Made by a program: the position numbers and the translations under genes
Shown here: positions 1-12,156 of the stretch, one piece after another
Position numbering within the stretch: position 1 is the stretch's first letter
How the letters are laid out: each line of letters begins with the position of its first letter
Notes under the pieces: generated by a model
Told to the model about the DNA's origin: nothing
Seen by the model: only the letters and a program-made list of their open reading frames with translations
Database searches by the model: none
DNA from: Lepidurus packardi
Taxonomy: Eukaryota > Arthropoda > Branchiopoda > Notostraca > Triopsidae
NCBI GenBank assembly: GCA_023053545.1
Contig: JAKZAN010000001.1
Coordinates: forward strand, 10,746,565 to 10,810,564
Length of the DNA stretch: 64,000 bases
Direction: 5' to 3'

Positions 1-119
1 ATAGATTCTAAAGTTTAATGATATAATTTTCTTTACATGAAATAATTATGCAATTTAATGCAATTTGTTTAATTTGAAAAATAAGAGAAAAGAAATTTTG
101 TTTCTTTAAAAAAACCCAC

Positions 120-3100
120 CTCTTTGAGTTCGAGATGCGTGGTGAATTTGCTGGTAGATACGGTGACTATACTGTTCATGGTAAAAGAGCCCTGGCCAAA
201 CATTTCTTGGATTTGAACCCAGCGTGACTTTAATTGGCGCCAGACGAGCCACGAGCCTAAAGGATTCTCTGTAACGCTCTCGATTACCACTCGAAAATCT
301 TGGGGCCGAATGATGTTCTTATCTAAGCTATAGTCCAAATATCTAAAAAATGGGGGAAATTTTTTTTTTTTTCAGAGTCAGTATATTGAAAATACTGTTG
401 CAAAATCCAAGGTTCGCTCGCTTGGCCCAAGGCTCTAAGTAGAGTGATCTTCTTGGAAGGATCCGTGGTCGTATTACATTGCTCCCAACAATGATCCCAT
501 TCAACCATTCCGCCGTATTTAATTCCTAGTTAAGACCCAAGCGTTAACGATAAACATTACATAACTTGGAACAACAATTTCTCCTTCGCCTGACTTAAAA
601 GTAACTATGTAACTCACAAATATTTAAAATAAAAATAGGTATTTCTTAATTTATAAAGTAGAATGCTTTAATGTGTTAATTGTCTTAGCTATTAATTTTA
701 AAAATATGATTGGTAAAAATTACCTGCGGAATAAACCGTGGTTTGCAAATCGGGGTTAATGGGTTTCTTTTGAAGCATCCATTCTTGGAATAATCTTCTG
801 GCGTTGAGAACTGCGTCGTCGATTCCAAAATGAACCGCGGCGTCCAAAATAATAACTTGCAGCAATCTGCGTAAAGTAGTTTATTTTGTTTTGTTAAAAG
901 AAAATTCATATTGAACTAAATTTGAGACAAGAAAAATAAAATCGACTTTGAACTTAAGCTTTTCAAGAATTTCTCTTTCGTTCCTTAAAGGGAAAGAAAA
1001 AAGGAGAAAAGAGACCGAGAATCTTTTATTTTCACCTGCGGACGTGATTTTTAGGAGTTTGCCAACCCAACTCTATATAGGAAGGCCGTAATAATCCTCG
1101 CACTAAACAGTGCCATGCTCGACGAGCGGGTTTGAGGGCGAGGATGGAATCCCAGAGTCGAAAATGGGTTAAGGCTGTGGCCCAGGGAACGTACTCGGTT
1201 TCGTTGACCAGGTACAGTGCCATGGACAAGGGAACTGTCACGTTCAACAATCCAGCCCTATTAATTTTTTTTTTTGTACAAAATATTGTACAACAAGAGT
1301 TTTAAATTCGATATTTCGTTATAATGTATCTATGGGTTGTGCTTTTATATTTTTTAATATAATAAAAAGGAATTACATAAAAAAATGCCTACCTGCTGAG
1401 AGTGAAGGCGTCATCAAGTAAATTAGCCCGATCCGCAGGGGAGAAAACGGTGTAGTTGGTCTGAAGAACGTTCACCAAAGCGAGCCATGTATTCAGGTCA
1501 TAATTGACTCGATAATAGCCTGTCTGGTTCAGGTTCAATTTGACCCACTTTGCGGTGTCGGCGACATCCAGCGTTGCTAAAACACCAGAATAATTACGAA
1601 ACTAATTTAAAAAATACGTTTCAATTTAAAAATTCAGAAAAGAGATTATAACTTTAAAAGAGATTCTGATTGAATCTATGCTAAATACATAAAGAAAAAT
1701 TGACGTCATTCTAAAAATTAATTCCTCAATTTCAGTCTTACCGTTGAAATTAAACATCCAAGAGTGAAGTTCCTTGTTGGGATTGTCGCTCGTGATGTAG
1801 CTAATCGGCACGTACCACTTAGATGGAGGGGCGGGGTCTAGAGGAGCTTCGCTGGTATCAGTCGGTCCTTTTTTCTGTGCTTTGGTCGAAGTCGGAGTCA
1901 TCAGAAAGAATTGTTCTTGGTAAATTAAGAGTTTCCTCGATTCGCGTTTCACGTTGAGAACGGGGAATCCCATTTGCCGATTCCAAGAATCCATTACTGT
2001 CTGGCGTATGAAAATATATATTTTTTGTTTTGCGGGTCTTTTTACTATTATGTTGGAAATTTTTTTCTTAAGGCACCCGTCCACATTGGAAGTTCTTGTG
2101 CAAGTTCCTTGCCGGGCCTCCCATCTCGGTTGAAATGGCAATGTGTAAGCGCCCTCAGGATCGAGCAAAAACACTCCCTCTGGGACTTCGTCGAAGATAC
2201 AAATATTGTATCTTTTGGTGGGAAGTTCTTAGTCAGCTGGGGCAAGGTCCCAAAGATTTGCGATGTGTAAGCGTGACTTTCCCCTCTACTTGGAAGTTTT
2301 CTAAATCGTCAGCCAATCAGAATCGACCTTCACTTTTACCGCGTTCTGTTCAAAAGTAAAGTGGCTTCTAGAAGCGCTCCCTTGGCTAAGAGATTAAGGT
2401 CTCAGAGGCGCAAAATGCCCAAACGCTTACACATTGGACTTTCAACTGGGAAGGAAGGTGCGGGAAGGAACTTGCGCAAACATGTCCAATGTGGACAGGC
2501 GCCTTAAAGCGATAACTTGGTGGCTTACTTTGACGTCGATTGAACGGGACGAGTTGCGAGCGGCCAGCGTCAGAGCCACCCAGAGGTCGTCAGTAATAGT
2601 ATTGTTGAGTTTATGGCGCGTGAGGTAGAAAGTTAGCCCTTTCTTGAAAACCTCTTCACCTAACATTTGCTGCATCATGTAGAGCAACGCCGCGCCCTTT
2701 AATTAAGAAAAACGAAATACATGCATTCACATTAAATATTCGTAATATTAAAAGGCCAGTTTCGTAAACAGATGGCAGATAGGAAATCAGACCAGCAGTC
2801 GTTTTCAAACCTTGCTGTAAGAAATGGTGTCGAAAATGGCTTCAATATCTCGGGGGTCTTCTACAGGCAAAGAAATGGGATGGGAAGTCGACAAAGCATC
2901 CAAGGTCAGAGCTACTTGGGTCTTGCCCACCAGAAATTGGTCCATCATGTTCCACGTGGGAAAGAGTTTCTGAACGCCTAGGTTCTCCACCAGAGTCGCA
3001 AAACCCTCATTCAGCCATAAATCGTTCCACCAGCGCATTGTTACCAGGTTCCCAAACCACTTTTAAGAAATACGTATTAAAAAGAGATAAGAAATTTTTA

Positions 3101-5346
3101 AAGTAAAGATACATGGTCTTGTGTTTTTTTTTTATCATAAAGGAGAATAAATCAATAAAAGATACCTGATGAGCTAATTCATGAGCGACGACAACCGCAA
3201 TCCATTGTTTCGCCTTGGCGGACGCTTGCTTCGCGTCAATTAAAATCGAGGTCTCCCGATAGGTAATTAAACCCCAATTTTCCATCGCTCCAGCCCCGAA
3301 ATCAGGAATCGCAATAAGATCTATTAGTTAATAACATAAGATAAAATTGAGAATGCATTTGTATGCTAATTTCTATACGAATTCGTAGAACTAGTTCATT
3401 ATTTCATAAGTAATTAATCGATTCAGCCTGACCTAGCTTGGGTAGAGGATAAGGTACACCGAAAAAGTTTTCGTAGTAGTCCAACAATTGGGTAGCGACA
3501 TCCAAGGCGAAAGTAGCTTGAGATAGCAAATGTGTGGGCGTGAAAACCGATACTGCGATGCCACGCTGAGTTTGGTTGCTAATGGATCCAAAATCCGAGA
3601 CCACAAAAGCGACCAGATACGTGGACATGGCCAACGATTCCTTAAAATGATCTTGAACCTTGTAAAATAAAAGAAATTTATATTATTAATACAATTATCC
3701 AAGATATTCCTGGGGTTTCTTTTCTTTTTTTTTTAAACGAAAGGATTCTACAATTATTTTTTTTTATTTCTTATTTTTTTTTAGATAAATGTGTTAAGTC
3801 GAACGGAAGAAAATAACGAACCAAGCCAGCGCCGAGGTAGAAACCCACGTCTTCGGTATAATCCAAGGGCATATTAGACAAAGCCATCAATTCTTTGCGT
3901 CTGATAATCGAAAGTTTAAATTTGGCTTTAAATTGGGGTTCGTCGAAGCAGGGGAACGCTGAACGAGCATAGGTGGGTTCAAAATGAGTCGTCGCAAGAT
4001 ACCTACAAATAAATAAAATTACATAAAAAAAATCTCCGAAACTCCTCATTACCAAAATCCTTCCTATAATGTATGACTTTGCTGAATTGAAAGACAATCT
4101 GTTTAACTTTCCGTTTGATTGGTGTTCTTTTTAAAAGACAGACTCTAATTCTTCAAGAAAATTCTCCCAAGAAAGTGGAGGATAAAATTAAGAAAATAAA
4201 AGTACAGACTAAGAAAAAAAAGAGTAAAAATGTTTCTAACCTGGTTTGGCCTTCAGGGGTGCGGTAGCTGGACAGGTAAATTCCTTCTAAATTGGTGCCA
4301 ACTTTGCCCTCGTAACGGATTCCAAGCGAGTAATTTTGACCCGGCTCGAGATTACTGCGCAATTCGAGGTACACTTGCTGTCGCGCGGGGAAATAAAGCA
4401 ATCTGCGAGACAAGATCTCTTTGCCGTAACTGTCCCGCACGAGGGTATCAGTGAGCACTAAATTATTCGCGTGCAAAACGACGAAATCTTGTGCTGCCGT
4501 CACTGAAAACACAATTTCCATTTGACCTACAACCCCATGCGAAAAAGGCTTTCAATTAAACAACTCAATAATGCGAGTTAAATCATAGAATTATTTGGTC
4601 AAAAATTTATTTAGAATGGATTTCAGAAAATGAATCATTAATATAACATCAAAATCACAATAAGATAACATTTGGAAGTTAAGATAGTAAGAAAATGTGA
4701 CAAAAAATTAACCTTTCAAGTGCAGAGTGGTCAGATTGGGATGGACGAGAATACTGTATTTGAAGGGGGATAGAGTCTCCGGTAGTCGGATATTGTCCCA
4801 TGGAAAAGCTTCACCGTTGGTGGCAGTGGGCGTCTCCCAGGGTTTGGGGGTAGGCTCTAAATCGAACAAATCGTCCTCGTTTTCCGCTGGACTGCATTCT
4901 GTTAAAGGTCTGACGAACGCGATAATGATGGAGCAGACGATGAGCGTAATGAGCACGGCGCCCGTAATGACTATCGCGCGTTGTTTGGAACAGGTAGCCA
5001 CTGGCGTCGAACGATCATAATAAGGAGCTTTGTTGTTGTAGCCGAATCGAGCGTCTCCTTGAAAGTGAATAGGAAAAGTGAACAGGATAATCCGTTTTTA
5101 TGCGATCAGTAGGATTTCATCTTTATAATTGCGAATTTAATACTCGCTAATTTACTCGCTCTAGTCCTTTCAATGTTTCTTTTTTAATTTTAATATATTA
5201 AATAGTAGTAAAAATACCGCAAAACATTCAACTTTCCCTTTTTTGGCGGAGAAACACAAGTTTGTATAAGTTCGGCGAAATTAAAAACCTGTCAAAACTG
5301 TCGCATCGTCAGCCTCTTCTTGGTCGGTGGGATATTGAGTGCCCAT
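120..5346 (-). CDS. Aminopeptidase N-like M1 zinc metallopeptidase (3' end beyond window)
   Basis: Type II membrane ectopeptidase of the gluzincin M1 family, which trims N-terminal residues from peptides at the cell surface. Fourteen exons, read on the minus strand: 5289-5346, 4713-5057, 4241-4526, 3822-4002, 3433-3658, 3166-3320, 3059-2811, 2696-2529, 2000-1742, 1576-1393, 1257-1036, 866-724, 525-396, 342-120. They give 943 residues in frame. The start at 5346 gives [14 protein letters not shown], a short cytosolic tail, then one hydrophobic anchor at about residues 46-65. The exopeptidase motif GAMEN is at about 376-380. The zinc site HELAH is at about 412-416, with the third ligand in NEGFA at E435, which gives the exact HEXXH-X18-E spacing. 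The HEXXH motif and its tryptophan are split by an intron. A Ser-Tyr pair in ISYSKGAA fits the catalytic tyrosine. The active site looks intact. The last exon ends in phase 0 at 120 and the final C-terminal exon lies off the window. An inverted-repeat element fills most of the 2001-2528 intron. Confidence 0.93.
2072..2503. mobile_element. MITE with long terminal inverted repeats and TTAA target duplication, in an aminopeptidase intron
   Basis: About 80 bp at each end are imperfect inverted repeats. The left end begins GGCACCCGTCCACATTGGA and the complement of the right end begins GGCGCCTGTCCACATTGGA; both arms run on to a shared CAATGTGTAAGCG block. TTAA flanks both ends (2068-2071 and 2504-2507), as in piggyBac-type insertions. 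There is no transposase ORF; small ORFs here follow the repeat. It lies entirely within the intron 2001-2528, so it is spliced out. Confidence 0.8.
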
Positions 5347-6825
5347 TCCCGGCGTCCGACGACGGGCATGACCGTCAACACTACGTTTCTCCAGTTTGAG
5401 AATAGATTGTCAGAATCGTTTCTGTTTTGTTTCTTTAAAGAGTTTTTAACTATTTTCGCGCCTTTCTCAATATTCAGGCTTGCATCCGCTCGGAAGCACA
5501 CACGCAATACACTAGCTCAGGAGAAGAACGCCACAAAGGGTCACAAGGATTTGCACTCACACACATCTATGGATATAGGGTGGAAAGAGAGAAGGGAGGG
5601 GAAGGGAGGGTGGTCAACAATGAAAGCCGATCAATAAATGGGTGGGGTTGGACAACTTTTAGGCGTACGTACGATTTTCGTAACGTTTTTAACCCTTGAG
5701 AACGATATTAATTGCTGCTTAAAGTGTGCTCAAGGTGAAGGGAAATATTTTTCTATTACTGGCGAGTTAGGATAGGAAATTATTTGTTACTTTGACTTGA
5801 GTTTTTGCCGAAACACTGGAAAGAGGATTGTGGGGAGGTCTGGTTGTACCAAAGCTTGCATCGTTTCCTTTTCAACTGCGCAAGACTGACTGAGGTTTAT
5901 AGCTGCTGGGAAAAGACTTGACTACGAAGAAAAAGATTAGGAAAAAGGAAAACACGGCGGCGAAGTACAAAAGACGCGTTAAATCGCGGGTTTCAGCGCG
6001 TAACATTTAAAATCGGAGCCAACTCTTTTGCTTTCGCTTACTGGCTATAGTTACTTCCCTTTTTGTAATTTTTCTGTCTCGTATGTCTTTTTTTTCTTAG
6101 CTTCGTTTATCAGTAGTTAATAAATTGCTAGTTGGGAATAACTTGTATTTGGTAACTAAAAAACCCGTTATGTTGTAGAGGAGTCCCGTTTAACCTTAAA
6201 AATTTTTCTGTATTGTTGTTGTTGGACTGTTTTTAGTCAAAACTGTGCCATCTAACGGGCACATTATCGACTATTTCTGACCATTTAATATAGTTTTCTG
6301 TATTAAGGCTCCCGTATACCCTAGCCTATTGATGGGGAAGAGTCACAGATGGGACTGATGTTTGTTATTGTTTTGCAAAAGCCTTGCGTAAGGAATTAAA
6401 AAATAAATACATAGATAGCTAATTACCGGCAAACTTTCAAGGCTTGTTTTGATTCTAAAAAGTATAGCTTGTCACCACAATTTGCTGTTGCAGCACAATA
6501 TACCAAATCAAGTCGTTGAGCTTTCTGAACAAGACTTTTCATAAATGGCTTGTCAGATTTGAAAGCAATGGAAAACAAAAGTTTTCTTTTGTTAGCAGTT
6601 AGTGTGTAATCCAAGGGCATATTTTTAGGCAACGTATTTCTCATAGTTTCAAAATTCATTTGCATATTGTCAATTTATTACTCATTGGGAAAAAAATTGC
6701 ATTGGTTGGACACTATCTGTTAGAAAGTTCGAGATTACTGTAAGAAAATTTTTCATTAAATGAACTGGTTTTCTCAAAAAGTTGTTCCCAAATTCTCCAC
6801 GCTAACCGCCTATACCGAGCTTAGG
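5347..6825. other. Non-coding stretch upstream of the aminopeptidase
   Basis: Likely holds the promoter and 5' leader of the minus-strand aminopeptidase. No other gene is visible. A minus-strand ORF at 6423-6665 (80 codons) has no recognisable domain and looks like chance. Confidence 0.5.
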
Positions 6826-6990
6826 TATAGAGCCTTTACCAAATTCGCTCCCTAGCGGCAAGAATGGGCAACATCCACCATTTTAAGTACGTTTTGTACA
6901 AGGTTTTCTACAAGGTCTGTAGAAAACGCACGTAAAATGGTGGATTTCGCCCATTCTTGCCACTAGGGAGCGAGTTTGATAAAGACTATA
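6826..6990. mobile_element. Hairpin MITE (near-perfect inverted repeat)
   Basis: Two arms of about 65-80 bp face each other around a small spacer near 6905. The left arm holds CGCTCCCTAGCGGCAAGAAT and the complement of the right arm holds CGCTCCCTAGTGGCAAGAAT. Both continue into CCACCATTTTA. The outer ends are TATAG and CTATA. There is no coding capacity. The structure is typical of a short non-autonomous DNA transposon; the family is not assigned. Confidence 0.7.
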
Positions 6991-7268
6991 CTGGAACATT
7001 AACTGAGTGGTTTCGTGTTTTCAGCAAGGAATAAGCAGCGAGGGATATCCTATTGTAGAACAAATAATTTGGTAGCATCTATAAGTATCACTTGCTAGAG
7101 TGTACGATGACATCGTGTCCCAGGTTTTTCTAACATTAAAATCTTAGTTTTGCGAGCATGAAACTACTTTGAATATTGGAAAGATTAATTTGACACAGAA
7201 AACTTACAATAGCATCAAAAGAAGTTTTTTTTTTGTCTGTTACACAGGATGACGTCATCACGCCTCAA

Positions 7269-7685
7269 TTAAAAGACAAATTGATTCCCGGAATGACTCA
7301 TGCATTTGGAATTGAAATTGTTTGGAATTCTTGAGCATTTGTTTCTTTTTCCTTTACCTTCAGGCTGTAACGTCATAGATGACGAAGTGGATCCCATCAT
7401 ATTGGTATTGCCACTGCCGGGTGCTGCACTGTCACTGTAACTAGCACCGGTATTTACAGAAGTTGAAGACGATAAACCAGAGTCCATACTATTGTAATCT
7501 GGCAATTGGCGGAGCCTTTGCAGTTTCACACGAACACTGTCCATCACCACATTCTTTTGTTTGAAAATTAATTCTCTCGCTAAATAATTTAGATGCGAAA
7601 TGCGGGTTTTCTCTGTACAGGGAGTAGGAAGAACTTGGCGAGCGACGATATAATGCAGGACTGTGTACTCTGCAATTGAGAACAC
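7269..7685 (-). CDS. Unrecognised ORF, possible exon or gene remnant
   Basis: An open frame of about 138 codons with no ATG at its start (it opens with GTG). The first half is helical and basic and includes HYIVARQVL and FKQKNVVMDSVRVKLQRLRQ. The second half is rich in Ser, Gly and Thr. Upstream (about 7720 on the minus strand) is a pyrimidine-rich stretch ending ACAG that could be a splice acceptor, but the frame there differs. I do not recognise the family. It could be the last exon of an unseen gene, a retro-fragment or chance. The region 6991-8379 otherwise shows nothing clear. Confidence 0.25.
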   Translation of the reverse strand: MFSIAEYTVLHYIVARQVLPTPCTEKTRISHLNYLARELIFKQKNVVMDSVRVKLQRLRQLPDYNSMDSGLSSSTSVNTGASYSDSAAPGSGNTNMMGSTSSSMTLQPEGKGKRNKCSRIPNNFNSKCMSHSGNQFVF

Positions 7686-8379
7686 CTGTTTCGGCTTCCG
7701 TTTTGTACAAACCTAACATATGACACAGCTGTGTAAATGAAAAGAAAAATTACGGAAACGATTAAACGAAATAAGGTTAAAAGAGGGTGGGGCTTCTGTG
7801 CCCCAGGTGCTTGTTTAGTCGCTTGCCAGGTAAATTGAGGCTAATTGGGATTAATGCTTTGATTCGCTTTCGAGGCTCTGTATTAGTTTACCATTTGAGA
7901 GTTCGACCTTAAAGTCTCGGCCGTCACACAAAAAGCAATGGAGGAACTTGCAGAAAATCACAAAAGAAATCGAAGAAATCAGACTTTTAGCACAGAAAAT
8001 CAAAGGAGTTGGCGACAATATAAGAACAGTACTTTAAGAGATCATGTCAAAGAACATTAGAGCATTCTAGAAACACATTAATTACACAATTTCTCAATCC
8101 GGATTAACTGGAAAAAGGAAAGCTGCTCAAATCTTCGCGCTCAAGGTGTAAAAGCTTATCTTCTACGTTGTTATCACTCGTCTTGACACTCACAATATGT
8201 GTTATCTAGCTTCAGAAACCGAGAATGCAACCCAACCCAGCTTTAGATACAGTTTATATACTTCTTTTTGTGATCACCCGTGGAAAAAACTCTTTACACT
8301 TTCGCTTCTTGCCACGAATATCTAATATTGCAAATAAAGAGTACATTGTATTTGTTTGTAATAATATTTGCCGTCAAAA

Positions 8380-11300
8380 ATGGGCTGGACAAGGAAGCTC
8401 CAATTTCCCTGGCAGCAACCAACTGAAGACAAGCAAGAAATCCAACCACCAGATGAAGAGGACGAATACAAACCTAAAAGTAACACAAATACAATAAATA
8501 ATTAACTACAAAACTTTGTCAAGGAAAAAATTAAATCAAGAATTTTTTTTCATCGTAATTGCTGTATAAATGGTTTCCAGAACCTAAATGGATTGATTAC
8601 CTCATTTGGGATACAAAATTCCGTATTATCTACGTCCTTGTTTTGTGCGTCATTCTGGGAATCGTTGTACCGATCCTCTACACCTATTACAATCCACTGA
8701 TTCCTCCGGATCCTAATGACACTGGCTCTTGCGTCATCGACGAATCACTCAAGTATGTTTATAAATAAAATAATTTGGAGCAATACATCGCTCAGCAAGT
8801 TCAAAATATAATTCATCATTAAAATCACTCAAATACATTAACAGATTCCGCTGCCTGTCCGGAGCGTCATTCAACGTCAATGAGTCTTCCTGTACCGCCG
8901 CGGGCTGTTGTTGGAACCGGAATTCTTCAGCGATCGTACGCTGTTTTCATACTTACCCTTCGCGCCAGGCCTACGAGATCATATCCACCAATGAATCCCT
9001 TCAAGGCCTTTCCGTTATCTCTCAGCCCGCCTATCGTTCTACCGATCCCTTCGGCGAACGTTTAGCTCCTTTCATCCACATTTCCATCCGAGCGATTGAC
9101 CCCCAACATCTCGTGATTCGCTTCGATTCTGACCAGGAGTCACTGGCGGACTCCTTCAGCGATTATATTCCTTTAAACCAAACCGATTTCAATGTAGGTC
9201 TGGCTGACAAACTCGAAGGAACCAAACATCTTTTCAAGTTCGAAATAACGCGGAAAAGCACTGGCGAAATCCTTCTAGGTACCAGCGAAGGGCCGTTATT
9301 TTTTGGAGAGAACTACGCGGAATTCTCGACTCTGGTTCCTACCAAACAACTATACGGATTCAGCTCTGGGTTAGAACACTCGACACTCTCCAAGCCTTTC
9401 CAATTTGAGCGTGATACGCTTTTTATCCAAGATCCAAGTATCGGCATGGAGAATACTGGGTACCATCCTTTTTATATGGCCTTTGAAAAGTCCGGATTGG
9501 TCCATGGATTGGTTTGGGACGATTCTCATCCCTTTCCGCTCGAAGTCGAGTACCTAAGCTACCCAGCGTTAGCCATTCGAGCCATGGGTAGGGCGAAATC
9601 ACTTCAACTCCACCTTCTGGCTGGCCCGACGCCCATGCTAGTATCCCAGCAGTACAAGGCCGTAGTATCAGAGCAATATCCTTCGGTGTTACCACCATAC
9701 TGGCAATTTGGGCTCGGGTTATGCCGGGAATCGTTGAGTGGCTCAAATTTCGAAGATCAGCTGGCTCGGATGCAGAGGTTCAGCGTTCCGTATGATTCCG
9801 ATTGTATTGATTTGAACCTGTATCGAACTGGATTCAATTCACTAGATGGTAGTGGTGCTTTCAACGGAAACGCTCGAGTGTATCGTGAAAACCTGACGGA
9901 GAATCAGATCAAGTTTAACCAAGCGATACCACCCTACTTGAGCTTGACAAACGCGGATGACTCTCTCTATCCAGTAATTTTGAATCCAAACGGTACTGGA
10001 AGTTTCCTGGGAAGCAGTATGGAGCGACCAGTAGTGTATGTTGATTTTTCATCGAAGGATTTACCGACCGTACCGACTTTGGCACCCTTATTGGACTTGA
10101 ATCCGGACGGCTTGATGCTAATTGACAATGTACCGGTTAATAAAGATCAAGCGAGGGTTTGCGACGACGAGTATCCATTTGTTCCCTTAAATCGCAGTTA
10201 TTTGGAAAAGAATACGATCTGTATGACTGCAGTAATGGAAGGGAATGTCACGCATTTGAGCGGGCATAACATTTATGGGCGCTCCCATGTGGAAAGGGTT
10301 TTCGATTTGGTCAAAAACGAATCCAAAAGAATTCCATTGCTGAGCGAGTCATCCGCGTACGGAAACAGAGGATTGGCTGGCACTTGGGTGCCGGATTCCA
10401 CAGCGGATTGGGCGTCTTTACGCCGTTCGTTAGTCCAGGTATTCATAAAAATCTTTTTTCATATTCATACAGTTTACGTCGCAGTGATTCATAATTAACA
10501 TTGCTCGGAATAAGGAAATGGACGTTAGTGTAAACCGTTTTATCTATGAAGTGTTTAGTATTTAAAATTAACTGCTTCTTCGTTTAATATATAGTGTTTT
10601 AACTTATGAAAAAGGTCCTCGAAACGGGTTTGATGGGTATTCCATGGGTAGGAATGCCCATTTGTGGAACCCTAAACGCCAAGTCCATCAACACCACGGC
10701 TATGCAAGAGATTCTATGCCTCAAATGGTATCAAGTAGGCCTTCTGATGCCTTTCGCTCAAGTTCTTTCCCGCCAAAACCAGTTCCAGCGCAGTCCGGCA
10801 GATTTCTCGGGTAGCTTCGCGCGCTACGTGCGAGGTTTCATGCGCCATCGCTACTCCTTACTTCCCTACTACTACACATTATCGTATCAGGTAAGGAATT
10901 TATACATTAGTACATATTATTAATAAAATCAATTAATAATAAGATCTTTTTTAGTCGGCTTGGTATGGATTACCCATCATTAGACCTTTATTCTACGAGT
11001 TCCCAGGCGATAACCAGACGTTTGCCATTCAAGAGCAGTTCATGATTGGCTCCGCCCTCCTGGCCTGTCCTTCCCTATACCCCAACCAAGGGATAATTGA
11101 AGCGTACTTTCCCCAAGCTACATGGTACGACTGTTTCTCGGGTGATTTGCTAATTAACGCCACAGCGGGGGGGAGTCTAGTCCAATTAGCTTCTTCTGAC
11201 TCCCAAGTTAGCATTTTTCTGAGAAGTGGAACTGCCTATGTCACACAGGTTGTTTTTTTTCCTGTTCATTTCTTTATTTAAGGTTTTTATCCAAAATTAT

Positions 11301-11726
11301 TATTATTGTTCTAAATAGGAGCCTGGCAAAAATGCAGAATTGAGCCGGAATTCATCGTATACCATCACTGCAGCCTTGGGGGCGGGTCACATGCAAGCTG
11401 AAGGGAATCTGTACGTCGACGATGGTATCAGCAATCACGTCTTCTACGATTTGATCCATTTTTGGGTCAATACTACTCACGCGGAACTCCAAGTGGTGGA
11501 GCAATACTTTTCCGCGTTTGAAAACAAGGAAGTAATCAGGGGCGTGGCTACGGCTATAGACCGCTGGCGCATCATGGGGTTTCCTTACGAGCCCCACAAC
11601 GTCACGTACTGTTACCAAAACACTAGTGGTAGAATTGAGTTTACTTATTTGGAGAACCAGATGCTGATTCTTGACTCGAACTTTGATTGGTCCGTTGCGA
11701 ATCATATGATTATTCAATTTAATTAA
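8380..11726 (+). CDS. Trefoil plus glycosyl hydrolase family 31 protein (alpha-glucosidase/maltase-like) with altered active site
   Basis: Exons 8380-8479, 8581-8752, 8845-10438, 10615-10890, 10955-11248 and 11319-11726 give 947 residues in frame. The start gives MGWTRKLQFPW, an acidic cytosolic tail, then one membrane anchor (about residues 43-62). A P-type trefoil domain follows (FRCLSG to AAGCCW, about 91-115), then a single GH31 catalytic unit. This is the layout of sucrase-isomaltase-type brush-border enzymes. Conserved family landmarks include PPYWQFGLGLCR and GIPWVGMPICG. The expected nucleophile (D518, in LMLIDN) and acid/base (D608, in WVPDST) aspartates appear present. The usual WxDMNE signature, the RS(T)xxGxGRYAGHW stretch and the aspartate of ADICGF are not. 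It may be a pseudoenzyme or have changed specificity. The acceptor used at 10615 avoids an in-frame stop at the tempting TAG near 10594. Confidence 0.85.
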
Positions 11727-12156
11727 AAAGATATACTCAGCGCTATTAGAAAGAAATAACCATATAGAAAAGAAATAACTATATAAAAATAACCATTTCT
11801 ATGCAATAAAACTCCTTAAATCCCTTTTTTCACATCCTAAATTTCCTTATTTCTCTTCAGTAATTCCCCTAATTATAAATATAAACTAATTAGCAATTAA
11901 AATCATTTAATAAAAAAACACAATCAACGAATATTCCAAGAAATTACTTCCTGGATACATATGTCCACTAATAAATTTAAAAAAAAATCTATCCTCCTGT
12001 ATCTTTTTAGCATTCGCGATGCTCAGGCCAAGACTGACTGTATTGAAGAACATGGTTACATCTATATACAAAGTCAGAAGTAAAAGGTCCATTAGTCAAC
12101 ATAGTCAACGTAGGTTGCTTAGTCAACCTCTGCGTATTAGTCACGTAGTCAAGGTC
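11727..12156. other. Intergenic AT-rich stretch with short AGTCAAC-type repeats
   Basis: No gene seen. Around 12088-12185 the motif AGTCAA and the phrase AAGTCTCAAAG recur several times. This may be the decayed left end (3' LTR side) of the neighbouring minus-strand retrotransposon. Confidence 0.4.

Noticed and set aside
2048-2687. Several overlapping ORFs on both strands inside the aminopeptidase gene
   Set aside because: They lie in the MITE or run out of a true exon into the intron; no independent domain.
6423-6665. Minus-strand ORF sharing MPLDYT and about 18 bp with the aminopeptidase exon near 3870
   Set aside because: The match stops at once on both sides and no other aminopeptidase motif is present; most likely chance.
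9423-9746. Minus-strand ORF across the GH31 gene
   Set aside because: Shadow of the large coding exon 8845-10438.
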